Part shown: positions 7,843 through 16,521 of the stretch, one piece after another | Position numbering within the stretch: position 1 is the first letter of the stretch | Layout of the letters: every line of letters begins with the position of its first letter | Origin: an uncultured Monoglobus sp. | GTDB lineage: Bacteria > Bacillota > Clostridia > Monoglobales > Monoglobaceae | Assembly: GCA_947624305.1 (NCBI GenBank) | Contig: CANQKC010000027.1 | Coordinates: forward strand, 1 to 37,967 | DNA: 37,967 nucleotides | Direction of reading: 5' to 3' | Program-made: the position numbers and the translations under genes | Notes under the pieces: generated by a model | Databases searched by the model: none | What the model saw: the letters and a program-made list of their open reading frames with translations, nothing else | What the model was told of the DNA's origin: nothing

Positions 7843-7871
7843 AGGATACCACAATTCAGCGGATTTGTCAA
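7843..7871 (-). promoter_or_regulatory. Promoter of the sigma/anti-sigma operon
   Basis: On the minus strand, TTGACA (7866-7871) and TATCCT (7843-7848) are separated by 17 bases, a near-consensus housekeeping promoter. The transcript would begin near 7836, leaving about 35 bases of leader before the TTG start at 7800. Confidence 0.78.
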
Positions 7872-7911
7872 ATAAATCAGGCAATTTTTTCTTAAATTAA
7901 AGACAAAATTT

Positions 7912-8931
7912 CTATTTCTTAAGCAAAAGCTCGGAAACATACAGCTCTACAGCGTCCCAGCCGTCAAGCCGTCCGGTCTTTATGTCAACGGAATATTTAA
8001 GCCCTCGGTCAACGAGGCGCTTTAGCTCGCCCTCTCCGTATCTCCTGCCGTTTTCCACGGCCTTGTTGATCGCGAACATAGGCACATGCCTGTCAAAATA
8101 TTCCGCCATCTCGCGGGCGGTCAATCCGTCCTGCTTAAGCAGCTTGCAAAGCAGCAGCTCATACACGCCGTCGAGGATAACGCTGAGCACAACCGTCGGG
8201 CGAACGTTCTCGTTTTTGAGGCTTTTAAGCTGTTCCATGGCTTTGCCTCCGCTGCCTCCGACTATGCTGCCGCTGAAAATATCGTAGATCTTCACCTCGG
8301 CCGACTTGTCGACCACCGCGTCAATATCGGCGCGGGTCACATTGTGACGGTTTTCACCCATATAAAGAATGAGCTTTCGGCACTCGTTGTCAAGCTTGCC
8401 CATAGACGTTCCCGAAGAGCGCACAAAATAGCTGAGATCCTTCGCCAGGATCCGTTTGCCTGCCTTCTCAAGCGTTTTCTCGACCCACACCTCAAGCTTG
8501 TTCACGGGCATGCGCTCAAAGTTTACGACGCCTCCGCCCGCGTCCTCAATGAATTTAAGGGATTTTACCTTTTTCGGATCAAAGCCGGGCTCGCGGAAAA
8601 TCAGACAAGCGTAATCGGGCAGTTCGGCGATATAGGCCTTAATTTTCTTAAAAGCGGATGTCGTCAAATTTGAGAACAGTCCGCTGTCCTTAACTATAAT
8701 GAGCCGCCTGTCGCCGCCCTGGGGCAGCATCTCGGCGGCGGCGATTATCTCGTCAGCCGCGGTTCTGCCGTCAAAATACGCGCAGTTAAAGCGGGCGAGC
8801 TCTCCGGGCGCCAGTTTCTTTTTGATCGCCTCTATGCGGTTGTCAAGCAAAAACTCCTCCTCGCCGAAAAAGAACAAAATCCGCGGCACCGCGCCGCTTC
8901 TGATCAACTTGTTGAGCTCATCATATGTCAT
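7912..8931 (-). CDS. holA: DNA polymerase III subunit delta (HolA)
   Basis: The 339-residue product matches the delta-subunit family in length and layout. The N terminus reads RILFFFGEEEFLLDNRIEAIKKKL, typical of the clamp-loader delta AAA+ fold. CRKLILYMGENRHNVTRADID falls in the middle region, and a C-terminal helical collar starts around IYDIFSGSIVGG. Delta opens the beta sliding clamp within the clamp loader. Translation is placed at ATG 8931, which has GAGGT upstream; an in-frame ATG at 8946 has no ribosome binding site. The gene lies between a wall hydrolase terminator and the sigma operon, and probably has its own weak promoter. Confidence 0.9.
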   Translation of the reverse strand: MTYDELNKLIRSGAVPRILFFFGEEEFLLDNRIEAIKKKLAPGELARFNCAYFDGRTAADEIIAAAEMLPQGGDRRLIIVKDSGLFSNLTTSAFKKIKAYIAELPDYACLIFREPGFDPKKVKSLKFIEDAGGGVVNFERMPVNKLEVWVEKTLEKAGKRILAKDLSYFVRSSGTSMGKLDNECRKLILYMGENRHNVTRADIDAVVDKSAEVKIYDIFSGSIVGGSGGKAMEQLKSLKNENVRPTVVLSVILDGVYELLLCKLLKQDGLTAREMAEYFDRHVPMFAINKAVENGRRYGEGELKRLVDRGLKYSVDIKTGRLDGWDAVELYVSELLLKK

Positions 8932-8965
8932 AATATTACCTCGCATACCGAATATATATAATCAG

Positions 8966-8993
8966 AAAAAGGGAGTGGCTTTAAAACCACTCC
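8966..8993 (-). terminator. Rho-independent terminator of the NlpC/P60 gene
   Basis: On the minus strand, GGAGTGG (8987-8993) pairs with CCACTCC (8972-8978), and the inner TTTAAA is also self-complementary. A run of five T residues follows (8966-8970). It lies about 20 bases past the hydrolase stop. Confidence 0.85.
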
Positions 8994-9011
8994 GACTTAA
9001 TATCAAACCGA

Positions 9012-9719
9012 TTAGTAAATTATTCTGCGTCCGCCTAAGAAACGGCTTGCATAATAATCCGAATCAATGCTTGTGTACTTAACAACGTCACCCGTGTGCG
9101 GCGCGTGGATCATCATACCGTCGCCCACATAGATACCGATATGGGAAGCGTAACCGCCGGAACCAAAGCCGACGAGGTCGCCGGGCATAAGCTGGTCTCT
9201 TGTAACATAAACGCCTTCCTTCATCTGGTCGTCAGCGACGCGGGCAATCTTGATGCCAAGCTGCGCGTAAACATACTGGCAAAGGCCGCTGCAGTCAAAT
9301 CCCGAAGGCGATGTGCCGCCCCATACATAGGGAACGCCGAGGAACTGCGCCGCCAAGTCACAAACAGCCTGACCGCCCTCGCTTGCCTCGGGAACAGTGC
9401 CGTCATAAACGGAGATGTACTCCTCCGACACATAACCCATTAAACCGTCGTTGTTATAAGCAATGCAAACCCATCCGGGTTCGATCCAGTTAACTCTTAC
9501 TCTTGAGCCGTACTGCAGAGTGGCAATAATACCGGCGTCCATAGACGCACTCTGTCTGACATTAAGACTCGATACTTGTACAACACCGTAGTATTGCGCC
9601 GGCTGATCGATATCGTCAAAATCAGCGTATGTAGGTGCTATTATAAAAGTAGAAATTGTCATCAAAACCACAAGTGTTGCAACAATTCTTCTCAAACTTT
9701 TTCTCAAACTAAAACTCAA
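9012..9719 (-). CDS. Secreted SH3b-NlpC/P60 peptidoglycan endopeptidase
   Basis: A roughly 235-residue exported wall hydrolase. It has a basic/hydrophobic signal peptide (cleavage near TYA-DF), one bacterial SH3 domain (about 43-105; SLNVRQSASMDAGIIATL and GWVCIAY), and an NlpC/P60 domain (about 115-235). The catalytic residues are the Cys in FDCSGLC (about 143), the His in SHIGIYVG (about 193) and the His in MIHAPH (about 205). This family cleaves gamma-D-Glu to diamino-acid bonds in stem peptides. No ATG start exists. TTG codons lie at 9725 and 9719, and 9719 has the better distance (9 bases) from GGAGG at 9729-9733. A consensus promoter lies about 140 bases upstream and a terminator follows, so it is monocistronic. 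Confidence 0.92.
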   Translation of the reverse strand: MSFSLRKSLRRIVATLVVLMTISTFIIAPTYADFDDIDQPAQYYGVVQVSSLNVRQSASMDAGIIATLQYGSRVRVNWIEPGWVCIAYNNDGLMGYVSEEYISVYDGTVPEASEGGQAVCDLAAQFLGVPYVWGGTSPSGFDCSGLCQYVYAQLGIKIARVADDQMKEGVYVTRDQLMPGDLVGFGSGGYASHIGIYVGDGMMIHAPHTGDVVKYTSIDSDYYASRFLGGRRIIY

Positions 9720-9872
9720 AACCAAAAACCTCCAAAAATCTTACGCGATACGTCTAAGCTTTTCCTTCCGTCACTTCCCTTCCGTATCAAATTAATCGTA
9801 TTCGGTTCCAAAAATCAAAATAGGAAAAATTAAGCACAAATTTTGCCTTATAATTTTTAAAACCATGTGATG

Positions 9873-9901
9873 ATTATACAACTATTGGACGGAAATGTCA
9901 A
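9873..9901 (-). promoter_or_regulatory. Consensus promoter of the NlpC/P60 gene with long leader
   Basis: On the minus strand TTGACA (9896-9901), a 17-base spacer and TATAAT (9873-9878) form a perfect sigma-A promoter. The predicted leader is about 140 bases (9866 to 9720). It holds a possible stem pairing GATACG near 9793 with CGTATC near 9755. The rest of 9880-10120 is AT-rich, and I see nothing coding in it. Confidence 0.85.
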
Positions 9902-10129
9902 TACAAACTTTGGCTTATATTGAAGAAACTGCCTCAAAAAAACAAGTAAAAACCCCGCAAAACGCCGTGATTTCGGGCGTTTGCTGAAATTATGAACAAA
10001 TTGTAAACATTTAAATTTTTTCTCCGAAAATGTTAATTTGGGAATAAAATTCGTTAACAATACAATTACGCATATCTAACAAGTGTGTTAAGATAATGTT
10101 ACAATTATGTTTCAAAACTCGATTTCCTA

Positions 10130-10157
10130 TTGCAAAACGGAAAATTTGTGGTATAAT
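10130..10157 (+). promoter_or_regulatory. Promoter of the yicC-def operon
   Basis: TTGCAA (10130-10135) and a perfect TATAAT (10152-10157) are 16 bases apart. The transcript would start near 10164 and carry a leader of about 120 bases. The leader contains CCGCGTT...AACGCGG (about 10177-10216) and CGGAT...ATCCG (about 10236-10252) inverted repeats, which could form hairpins ahead of the first gene. Confidence 0.75.
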
Positions 10158-10287
10158 AATTTTATTATGGAAAAATCCGCGTTTATTTTTCCGTTACCGA
10201 TATTATAACGCGGGGAAGCGGATATTTCAATAGGCGGATCGCACAAATCCGTCATTCGTAAATCTGATTAATTTGAGGTAATTGTTT

Positions 10288-11172
10288 ATGATTAAGAGCA
10301 TGACCGGCTTCGGCAGAGCCGAAACCGTTTTCGCCGAGACCTACGAGATCGGCGTGCAGATAAAATCGGTGAACCACCGCTACGCTGACTACAGCATAAA
10401 GACACCGCGGATATACAGCTTTCTTGAGGAGCACATACGCTCCTGCCTTTCGGGCTGCGTGTCGCGCGGAAAAATCGAGGTTTATGTCTCGATTACCAAA
10501 ATTGACGATGACAACAAGCAGGTGCGGCTCAACAAGGCGCTGGCGCAGTCTTACATTGAAAGTCTGCGCGGCCTCTCGGAATTCGGTTTAAGCGACGATA
10601 TATCCATGAGCACACTTTCAGCTTTCGGCGACATATTCGATGTGGAATACAAAGAGATCGACGAAGAAACCGTGACGGCTGCCATTGACGAGGCTCTCAG
10701 GATCGCGCTCGACGGCTTCACCGCCATGCGTATCAGTGAGGGCGAGCGGCTCAAGGCCAGCATTCTCGAGCACCTTGACTCTCTCGGCGAGCATCTGGAG
10801 GCGGTCAAAAAGCGTTCTCCCGAGACTGTTGCGGAATACGGAGAAAGGCTCAAAAAGCGGCTGTGCGACACGCTTTCCGAAATCGGCGTCACAGCCGACG
10901 AGAGCCGCGTTCTGACCGAGGTTGCGATATTCGCCGACAAGGTGGCGGTCGATGAGGAGACAGTTCGCCTCGGCAGCCACATCAAGGCGTTTAAGAACGC
11001 GCTCGGCGAGGACGGCCCGATCGGCAAAAAGCTCGACTTTATCGTGCAGGAAATGAACCGTGAGACCAACACGATCGGCTCAAAGTGCAATGACATTGAG
11101 CTCACAAAGCACGTCGTTGACATGAAGTCGATCATCGAAAAAATACGCGAGCAAATTCAGAACATAGAGTAA
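10288..11172 (+). CDS. yicC: YicC/YloC-family endoribonuclease
   Basis: The 294-residue product starts with the family signature IKSMTGFGRAE and continues with SVNHRYADYSIKTPR. The C-terminal block DFIVQEMNRETNTIGSK with a HVVDMKSIIEKIREQ ending is the conserved DUF1732-type region. E. coli YicC is an RNA endonuclease linked to RNA turnover, and Bacillus YloC occupies the same operon position. The ATG at 10288 is preceded by TGAGGT (10274-10279); a TTG two codons upstream is less well placed. It is the first gene of a seven-gene operon. Confidence 0.94.
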   Translation: MIKSMTGFGRAETVFAETYEIGVQIKSVNHRYADYSIKTPRIYSFLEEHIRSCLSGCVSRGKIEVYVSITKIDDDNKQVRLNKALAQSYIESLRGLSEFGLSDDISMSTLSAFGDIFDVEYKEIDEETVTAAIDEALRIALDGFTAMRISEGERLKASILEHLDSLGEHLEAVKKRSPETVAEYGERLKKRLCDTLSEIGVTADESRVLTEVAIFADKVAVDEETVRLGSHIKAFKNALGEDGPIGKKLDFIVQEMNRETNTIGSKCNDIELTKHVVDMKSIIEKIREQIQNIE

Positions 11173-11208
11173 CATCATAAAATAAAGCAAAGTGAGGCGG
11201 CTTGAAAT

Positions 11209-11469
11209 ATGAAGCTGATTAACGTAGGATTTGGCAATCTTGTTTCGGGTTCGAGAGTAATCGCTATCGTCAGCCCCGACTCAGCGCCGATAAAGCGCAT
11301 AATCCAGGAGGCCAAAGAGCAGGGCATGGTTATTGACGCCACCTGCGGGAGACGCACCCGTTCGGTCATTGTCACCGACAGCGACCATATAATCCTCTCG
11401 GCTATCCAGACCGAGACGATAGCCGGCAGAGCGGAGCTCAGCCGCGACGAGGGGGACAAGGATGAATAA
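11209..11469 (+). CDS. remA: RemA-family (DUF370) regulator
   Basis: An 86-residue protein. It begins [20 protein letters not shown], contains [18 protein letters not shown] and [20 protein letters not shown], and is typical of RemA/YlzA. In Bacillus RemA is a ring-forming DNA-binding regulator of matrix and osmoprotectant genes. In many clostridia it is simply conserved beside gmk, so its targets here are unknown. GTGAGG lies upstream of the ATG. The end overlaps the start of gmk by 8 bases. Confidence 0.93.
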   Translation: MKLINVGFGNLVSGSRVIAIVSPDSAPIKRIIQEAKEQGMVIDATCGRRTRSVIVTDSDHIILSAIQTETIAGRAELSRDEGDKDE

Positions 11470-12028
11470 AGGACTTTTAATTATCGTATCGGGTCCCTCG
11501 GGTGTCGGAAAGGGCACCGTGCTCAAGGAGCTGCGGGCGAAAAACCCGAATATCGTGCCGTCGATCTCGGCCACCACAAGAGAACCGAGAAACGAGGACG
11601 CCGAGGGAGTGACCTACTTCTTTAAAACCGAGAGCGAGTTCAAAAAAATGATCGACCGCGGCGAGTTTATGGAATGGGCGATATTCAGCGGAAACTACTA
11701 CGGAACGCCGCGCGAATACGTTGAGAAAAACCTGAACAAGGGGCGCGACGTGCTGCTTGAGATCGACGTGCAGGGAGCGCTCAAGCTCATGGAGAGCGGC
11801 GCCGAGGGCGTGTATATCTTTATCGCTCCCGAAAGCCTTGACGTGCTGCGGCAAAGGCTCCGCGGCAGAGGCACCGAGACAAACGAAGAGATCGAGCGCC
11901 GCGTGAAGGCCGCCGAGTGGGAACTCAAACAAAAGGACAAATACGATTATGTTGTGATAAACCGCGTTGTGCGCGACGCAGCCGATGAAATCGAAAACAT
12001 AATAAAGCAATCAAAGCAAAAACAATAA
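11462..12028 (+). CDS. gmk: Guanylate kinase
   Basis: A 188-residue enzyme that phosphorylates GMP to GDP with ATP. The P-loop GPSGVGKGT is at residues 11-19. The GMP-binding region [17 protein letters not shown] and the helix [20 protein letters not shown] are both present, followed by the [13 protein letters not shown] strand and the [16 protein letters not shown] lid. The length is normal for the family. Its start lies inside the end of remA, consistent with translational coupling. Confidence 0.97.
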   Translation: MNKGLLIIVSGPSGVGKGTVLKELRAKNPNIVPSISATTREPRNEDAEGVTYFFKTESEFKKMIDRGEFMEWAIFSGNYYGTPREYVEKNLNKGRDVLLEIDVQGALKLMESGAEGVYIFIAPESLDVLRQRLRGRGTETNEEIERRVKAAEWELKQKDKYDYVVINRVVRDAADEIENIIKQSKQKQ

Positions 12029-12058
12029 CGCTAAAATATTTTTAAGGAGAGATGTCAT

Positions 12059-12283
12059 ATGATGATTGACCCGCCTATCGCGGAGCTGGTAAAAAAGGCA
12101 GGAAGCAGATACATGCTGACCATTGAGACCGCCAAGAGAGCGCGCCAGCTTGCTGACGGAAAGCAGCCGCTGATCGACACAAATTCGGGAAAAGAGGTTT
12201 CAATCGCCGCCGAGGAGATTTACGAGGATAAGCTCAACTATATCCACACTCCCAACATCGGCTCTATAAATTTATCCAAATAA
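12059..12283 (+). CDS. rpoZ: RNA polymerase omega subunit
   Basis: A 74-residue protein of typical omega size. RYMLTIETAKRARQLADG matches the conserved helix that cradles the beta-prime C terminus, and the tail includes VSIAAEEIYEDKL. AAGGAG lies 9 bases upstream of the first ATG; a second ATG follows immediately at 12062 and cannot be excluded. Its place directly after gmk supports the call. Confidence 0.93.
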   Translation: MMIDPPIAELVKKAGSRYMLTIETAKRARQLADGKQPLIDTNSGKEVSIAAEEIYEDKLNYIHTPNIGSINLSK

Positions 12284-12288
12284 AACCG

Positions 12289-12309
12289 CGCCCGCTGTCA
12301 AAGCGGGCG
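12289..12309 (+). other. GC-rich hairpin after rpoZ
   Basis: CGCCCGCT (12289-12296) pairs with AGCGGGCG (12302-12309) around a 5-base loop just after the rpoZ stop. What follows is AT-rich but lacks a T-run. It is therefore more likely an attenuator or a 3'-end processing structure than a full terminator within the operon. Confidence 0.5.
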
Positions 12310-12349
12310 TAATTAAACTTCTTATTAAACGTATTATAAGGTGATCAAT

Positions 12350-13543
12350 ATGCTTAAAGACAAAACAGTAGTTTTGGGCGTGACCGGGGGGATAGCGGCT
12401 TACAAAGCGTTGGAGCTGACCTCGATGCTCAAAAAAGCGGGCGCGGACGTCAAAGTCATCATGACCCGCGCCGCGACAGAGTTCGTGGCGCCCTTGAGCT
12501 TTCAGAGCCTGTCGCAGAACCCGGTCGCGGTCGATATGTTTGAGGAGCCCAAGGCGTGGGAGATCCGCCACATATCGCTCGCCAAAGCCGCGGACGTGCT
12601 GGCGGTGGTCCCGGCGACCGCGAACTTCATCGGAAAAGCCGCGAACGGAATTGCCGACGATATGCTGACCACCACGGTTATGGCGTCAAAGGCGCCGCTG
12701 CTCATAGCCCCGGCAATGAACACGGCCATGTTTGAAAACCCCGCGACGCGGGAAAACATAGACAAGCTCAAAACGCGCGGCGCCGAATTTGTGATGCCCG
12801 CAGAGGGCCGCCTTGCCTGCGGCGACACCGGCAGGGGCAAGCTGGCCGACATTGAGCTTATATTTTGGAACATAGCGCGCCTCGCGCTCAAATCAAAGGC
12901 TGATCTGAGCGGCAAAAAAGTGCTCGTGACCGCGGGAGCGACCCGCGAGGCCTTGGACCCGGTCCGCTTCCTTACGAACCATTCAAGCGGCAAAATGGGC
13001 TTTGCCGTCGCCCGCGCGGCCATGCTCCGCGGCGCCGACGTGACCCTTATCGCCGGAGCGCACACCTGCCCGGAGGTTTCGGGAGTGAACACGATCAACG
13101 TTTCCTCCGCTCTCGGCATGCGCGAGGCCGTCATGGGCGCGGCGGAGAGCGCCGACATAATAATTATGGCCGCCGCCGTTTCGGACTACCGCCCGGCAAA
13201 GGTTTCGGAGTCCAAAATAAAAAAGGGCGAGGGCGGCATGAGCCTTGAGCTTGTCCGCAACCCGGACATTTTAAAGGAGCTGGGCGAGAAATACTCGGGC
13301 TCAAAGACGATAATCGGCTTCGCGATGGAAACCGAGGAGCTTATCAAAAACGCCGCGGGCAAATGCGCCGAAAAGCGGGCTGACTTCATTGTCGCAAACA
13401 GCCTGACAGCCGAAGGCGCGGGCTTCGGAAGCGACACCAACGTCATCTCGATCGTTAAAAGCGACGGCACCGCGCGCGACTATCCGATGATGAGCAAGTT
13501 TGAGGCCGCGAACATAATACTGACGGAGGCGGCTAAGCTATGA
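12350..13543 (+). CDS. coaBC: Bifunctional CoaBC (phosphopantothenoylcysteine synthetase/decarboxylase)
   Basis: A 397-residue bifunctional coenzyme A enzyme. The N-terminal flavoprotein decarboxylase (CoaC, about 1-180) shows VLGVTGGIAAYKALEL, the active-site His region IRHISLAKAADVL, PAMNTAMFENP and the RLACGDTGRGKL lid with its Cys. The C-terminal CTP-dependent synthetase (CoaB) shows VTAGATREALDPVRFLTNHS and the later AAAVSDYRP and KKGEG motifs. ATG 12350 has AAGGTGA at a good distance; an in-frame GTG at 12341 lies inside that site. The stop overlaps the priA start (ATGA). Confidence 0.96.
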   Translation: MLKDKTVVLGVTGGIAAYKALELTSMLKKAGADVKVIMTRAATEFVAPLSFQSLSQNPVAVDMFEEPKAWEIRHISLAKAADVLAVVPATANFIGKAANGIADDMLTTTVMASKAPLLIAPAMNTAMFENPATRENIDKLKTRGAEFVMPAEGRLACGDTGRGKLADIELIFWNIARLALKSKADLSGKKVLVTAGATREALDPVRFLTNHSSGKMGFAVARAAMLRGADVTLIAGAHTCPEVSGVNTINVSSALGMREAVMGAAESADIIIMAAAVSDYRPAKVSESKIKKGEGGMSLELVRNPDILKELGEKYSGSKTIIGFAMETEELIKNAAGKCAEKRADFIVANSLTAEGAGFGSDTNVISIVKSDGTARDYPMMSKFEAANIILTEAAKL

Positions 13544-15987
13544 TCGCGCAGATCGCGCTGATAAGCCGCCGCCACATAATCGACCGCGTTTTTGATTACA
13601 GAATACCCAAGGAGCTTGAGGAAGCCGCAGTTCCGGGCATGAGGGCGCTTGTGCCGTTCGGCCCGTACAACAATCCCACCGAGGGACTGATCGTGGGTGT
13701 GGCGGAAAGCAGCGAATACTCGGAATTAAAACCGCTGAAGTCCATTGTCGGCAGCGGCCCCGCCTGCACCGAGGAACAGCTCAATCTCTGCCTCTGGATG
13801 CGCGGCAGATATATCTGCCCGTTTTACAGCGCGTTCAGACTGGTCGCGCCCCCGGGCATGAAGCTTATAATCAAAGAATGGATAACACTTAACGAAAAAG
13901 CCGCCGAGGGCGCTAAACTCAGCGATTTTCAGAAAAGGGTCGTTTCCGCCATACGCGAAAACGGCGGGATAATCGAGTTCCGCCACCTTGAGGAAATCAT
14001 CGCCTCGGGCGGGCTGCGGCGGTGCCTCGCGGCTCTTTCCGAGAAAGGCGTGATAAGCGTTTCGGAAAACGCGGGCGACTCCGTGCGCGAGCTGACTGTG
14101 CGCAAAGCGCGGATCTCGGTTCCGGTCGACGAAGCATACATGGCGGCAGACTTTTTAAGGAACAGCCGCGCCAAGGTCCAAGCGGAAATGCTGCTGACCC
14201 TGGCCGACAGCGGGCCGATGACGACAGCCGAGCTCATATCCCTGTCGGGCGGGAACTACACGTCGCTGGCCGCCCTTAAAGACAGAGGATATATTGAGCT
14301 TTACAACGAGAAAAAATTCCGCGAGGTTTACGACCCGCAAAAATACGGCTCGTCAAAGGAATACGAGCCCACGCCCGAACAAAAGCCCGTGATCGACTAC
14401 ATCGACGGGCTGCTGAGCTGCGGCAGACACGAGAAAATACTTATCCGCGGCGTCACCGGAAGCGGCAAGACCGAGGTGTTCTTGCAGACGATACGCCGCT
14501 GCATCGAGCTCGGGAAAAAGGCGATCATGCTGGTTCCCGAGATCGCGCTTACGCCGCAAATGGTCGAGCGGTTCGTCAGCCGTTTCGGCAGCCGCGTAGC
14601 GGTCATGCACAGCGGCCTCGGATACGGCGAAAGGTTCGACCAGTGGAACAAGATACGGAGCGGCGAGGTGGACGTTGTCGTGGGCGCGAGAAGCGCGGTG
14701 TTCGCGCCGCTGCCCGACATAGGCATGATAATTCTGGACGAGGAGCACGAGAGCAGCTACAAATCCGAGATCGCGCCGCGGTACCACGCGCGCGAGGTCG
14801 CGGCCTTCCGCGCGGAGCAAAACGGCGCGCCGCTTATTCTGGCGTCGGCAACCCCGTCGGTCGAAAGCTATTACAAGGCCCGCGAAACCGGCGAATACAA
14901 GCTGTTTGAAATGAACTCGCGCTACAACAGCAATCCGCTGCCGAAGGTCCGCATTGTGGACATGCGCAGCGAGATATTTGAATATCACAACATGTCGCCG
15001 ATAAGCGGCAGACTTGAAAACGAGATACGGATGAACCTCGAAAACGGTGGCAAGACCATACTGTTTCTGAACCGCAGGGGCTTCAACACCTTCGTGTCGT
15101 GCCGCGAGTGCGGCCACGTTATGGAATGTGAAAACTGCAGCATTCCGCTGACCTATCACAAATACAGCGATACGCTCATGTGCCACTACTGCGGCTACAC
15201 GATAAAAAACGTCGCCGTCTGCCCGGAGTGCGGCTCAAAGCATGTTAAATTTTTCGGCACAGGCACCCAGAAAATCGAGGACGAGCTCAAGCGTCTGTTC
15301 CCCGACGCGCGTATACTGCGCATGGACCGCGACACAACGACGCAAAAAGGCAGCCACGAGCGGATACTCGACAACTTCAAAAACGGCGCGGCCGACATTC
15401 TTCTGGGCACGCAAATGGTCACAAAAGGGCTTGACTTTTCGGATGTGACGCTGGTCGGAGTGCTGGCTGCCGACTCCTCGCTCGGGGTGGACGACTTCCG
15501 CGCCAACGAGCGCACATTCTCGCTGCTGACACAGGTCTGCGGCAGAGCGGGCCGCGGCGACATCCCCGGCAGAGCGGTTATTCAAACCTATCAGCCGAAA
15601 AATTCCACGATAGGCTACGCCAAAGAGCACAACTACGCGGATTTTTATAAAAATGAGATAAAATTCAGAAAACGCTTGATTTACCCGCCATTTTGTGACA
15701 TAATAAACATAATGGTCACGGGAGAGGACAACGAGCGCGTGACAGCGGCGCTCGGGCTTATCCACAGCTTTATCAGTGTGAACGGCGACAGGGAGAACAT
15801 CATATCCCTGAGCGATCCCATGCCGGCCCCGATCGGCAGGATAAAAGGCAGCTACAGACACCGGCTCTTTATAAAGACGCGGGACTGTTCAAAATGCCTT
15901 GATCTGCTGCGCAAAATAAGCGACATGTACGGGCATGACAACCGCACGACTCTCGTGATCGACATAAACCCGCTTAACATGAACTGA
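13540..15987 (+). CDS. priA: Primosomal protein N' (PriA helicase)
   Basis: An 815-residue superfamily-2 helicase that restarts stalled replication forks. The N-terminal DNA-binding region ends before the helicase core. Walker A is GVTGSGKTEVF, Walker B is DEEHESSYK, and motif III is ASATPSVESYY. Two zinc-binding clusters appear as CRECGHVMECENC and CHYCGY...CPECGS, as in PriA. The C-terminal helicase lobe has GTQMVTKGLDF and QVCGRAGRG. The start overlaps the coaBC stop by 4 bases. The length is normal. Confidence 0.97.
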   Translation: MIAQIALISRRHIIDRVFDYRIPKELEEAAVPGMRALVPFGPYNNPTEGLIVGVAESSEYSELKPLKSIVGSGPACTEEQLNLCLWMRGRYICPFYSAFRLVAPPGMKLIIKEWITLNEKAAEGAKLSDFQKRVVSAIRENGGIIEFRHLEEIIASGGLRRCLAALSEKGVISVSENAGDSVRELTVRKARISVPVDEAYMAADFLRNSRAKVQAEMLLTLADSGPMTTAELISLSGGNYTSLAALKDRGYIELYNEKKFREVYDPQKYGSSKEYEPTPEQKPVIDYIDGLLSCGRHEKILIRGVTGSGKTEVFLQTIRRCIELGKKAIMLVPEIALTPQMVERFVSRFGSRVAVMHSGLGYGERFDQWNKIRSGEVDVVVGARSAVFAPLPDIGMIILDEEHESSYKSEIAPRYHAREVAAFRAEQNGAPLILASATPSVESYYKARETGEYKLFEMNSRYNSNPLPKVRIVDMRSEIFEYHNMSPISGRLENEIRMNLENGGKTILFLNRRGFNTFVSCRECGHVMECENCSIPLTYHKYSDTLMCHYCGYTIKNVAVCPECGSKHVKFFGTGTQKIEDELKRLFPDARILRMDRDTTTQKGSHERILDNFKNGAADILLGTQMVTKGLDFSDVTLVGVLAADSSLGVDDFRANERTFSLLTQVCGRAGRGDIPGRAVIQTYQPKNSTIGYAKEHNYADFYKNEIKFRKRLIYPPFCDIINIMVTGEDNERVTAALGLIHSFISVNGDRENIISLSDPMPAPIGRIKGSYRHRLFIKTRDCSKCLDLLRKISDMYGHDNRTTLVIDINPLNMN

Positions 15988-16013
15988 AAATATATTTGTT
16001 TGAGGAGATTAAA

Positions 16014-16472
16014 ATGGCAATAAGAAATATTGTGAAGTTCGGCGACGAGATTTTAACCAAAAAATGCCGCGAGGTAAAGGAGATCAACGACAGGATAATC
16101 TGCCTGCTTGACGATATGCGCGAGACGCTTATCGAGTCGGGCGGCGTCGGCCTCGCCGCGCCCCAGGTTGGCGTGCTGCGCAGGATCGCGATAGTTGACA
16201 CGGGCGACGGGATCCTTGAGCTCATAAACCCCGAAATACTCAGTGCCGAGGGCGAGCAGACCGACGCCGAGGGCTGCCTGAGCTATCCCGGCAAGTTCGG
16301 CATGGTGACCCGCCCGAAAATCGTCAAAATACGCGCCACCGACCGTGACGGCAACGAGTTTGAATACACGGGCGAGGACCTGACCGCCCGCGCGTTCTGC
16401 CACGAGATAGACCACCTGAACGGACACTTTTTCACTGAGTTGGTGACAGAGTGGGTCGAAACCGATGATTAA
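16014..16472 (+). CDS. def: Peptide deformylase
   Basis: A 152-residue metalloenzyme that removes the formyl group from nascent N-terminal fMet. All three catalytic motifs are present: GVGLAAPQVG, EGCLSYPG (metal-binding Cys) and HEIDHLNG (the HExxH helix). ATG 16014 follows TGAGGAGA at good spacing. It is the last gene of the operon and is followed by a strong terminator; fmt, which often follows def, is absent here. Confidence 0.96.
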   Translation: MAIRNIVKFGDEILTKKCREVKEINDRIICLLDDMRETLIESGGVGLAAPQVGVLRRIAIVDTGDGILELINPEILSAEGEQTDAEGCLSYPGKFGMVTRPKIVKIRATDRDGNEFEYTGEDLTARAFCHEIDHLNGHFFTELVTEWVETDD

Positions 16473-16478
16473 ACAACG

Positions 16479-16518
16479 ATCCCCGCGTCGGGCTTTGCCC
16501 GATGCGGGGATTGTTTTT
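16479..16518 (+). terminator. Rho-independent terminator of the yicC-def operon
   Basis: ATCCCCGC and TCGGGC pair with GCCCGA and GCGGGGAT around a TTT loop, with one opposed mismatch. The stem is followed by TGTTTTT. It begins seven bases after the def stop. Confidence 0.92.
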
Positions 16519-16521
16519 ACA

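Noticed and set aside
7801-7884. N-terminal extension of the ECF sigma factor to a TTG at 7884
   Set aside because: The extension overlaps the TTGACA/TATCCT promoter and is not typical of the family.
9726-9866. c-di-AMP (ydaO/yuaA) riboswitch upstream of the NlpC/P60 gene
   Set aside because: The context fits, but I could not find the conserved GGGGUGAAUC-type core in the leader, so it is not called as a feature.
14353-15186. Minus-strand open frame of 277 codons opposite priA
   Set aside because: The priA product is intact and strongly conserved here; the opposite frame is a by-product of GC-rich codons.
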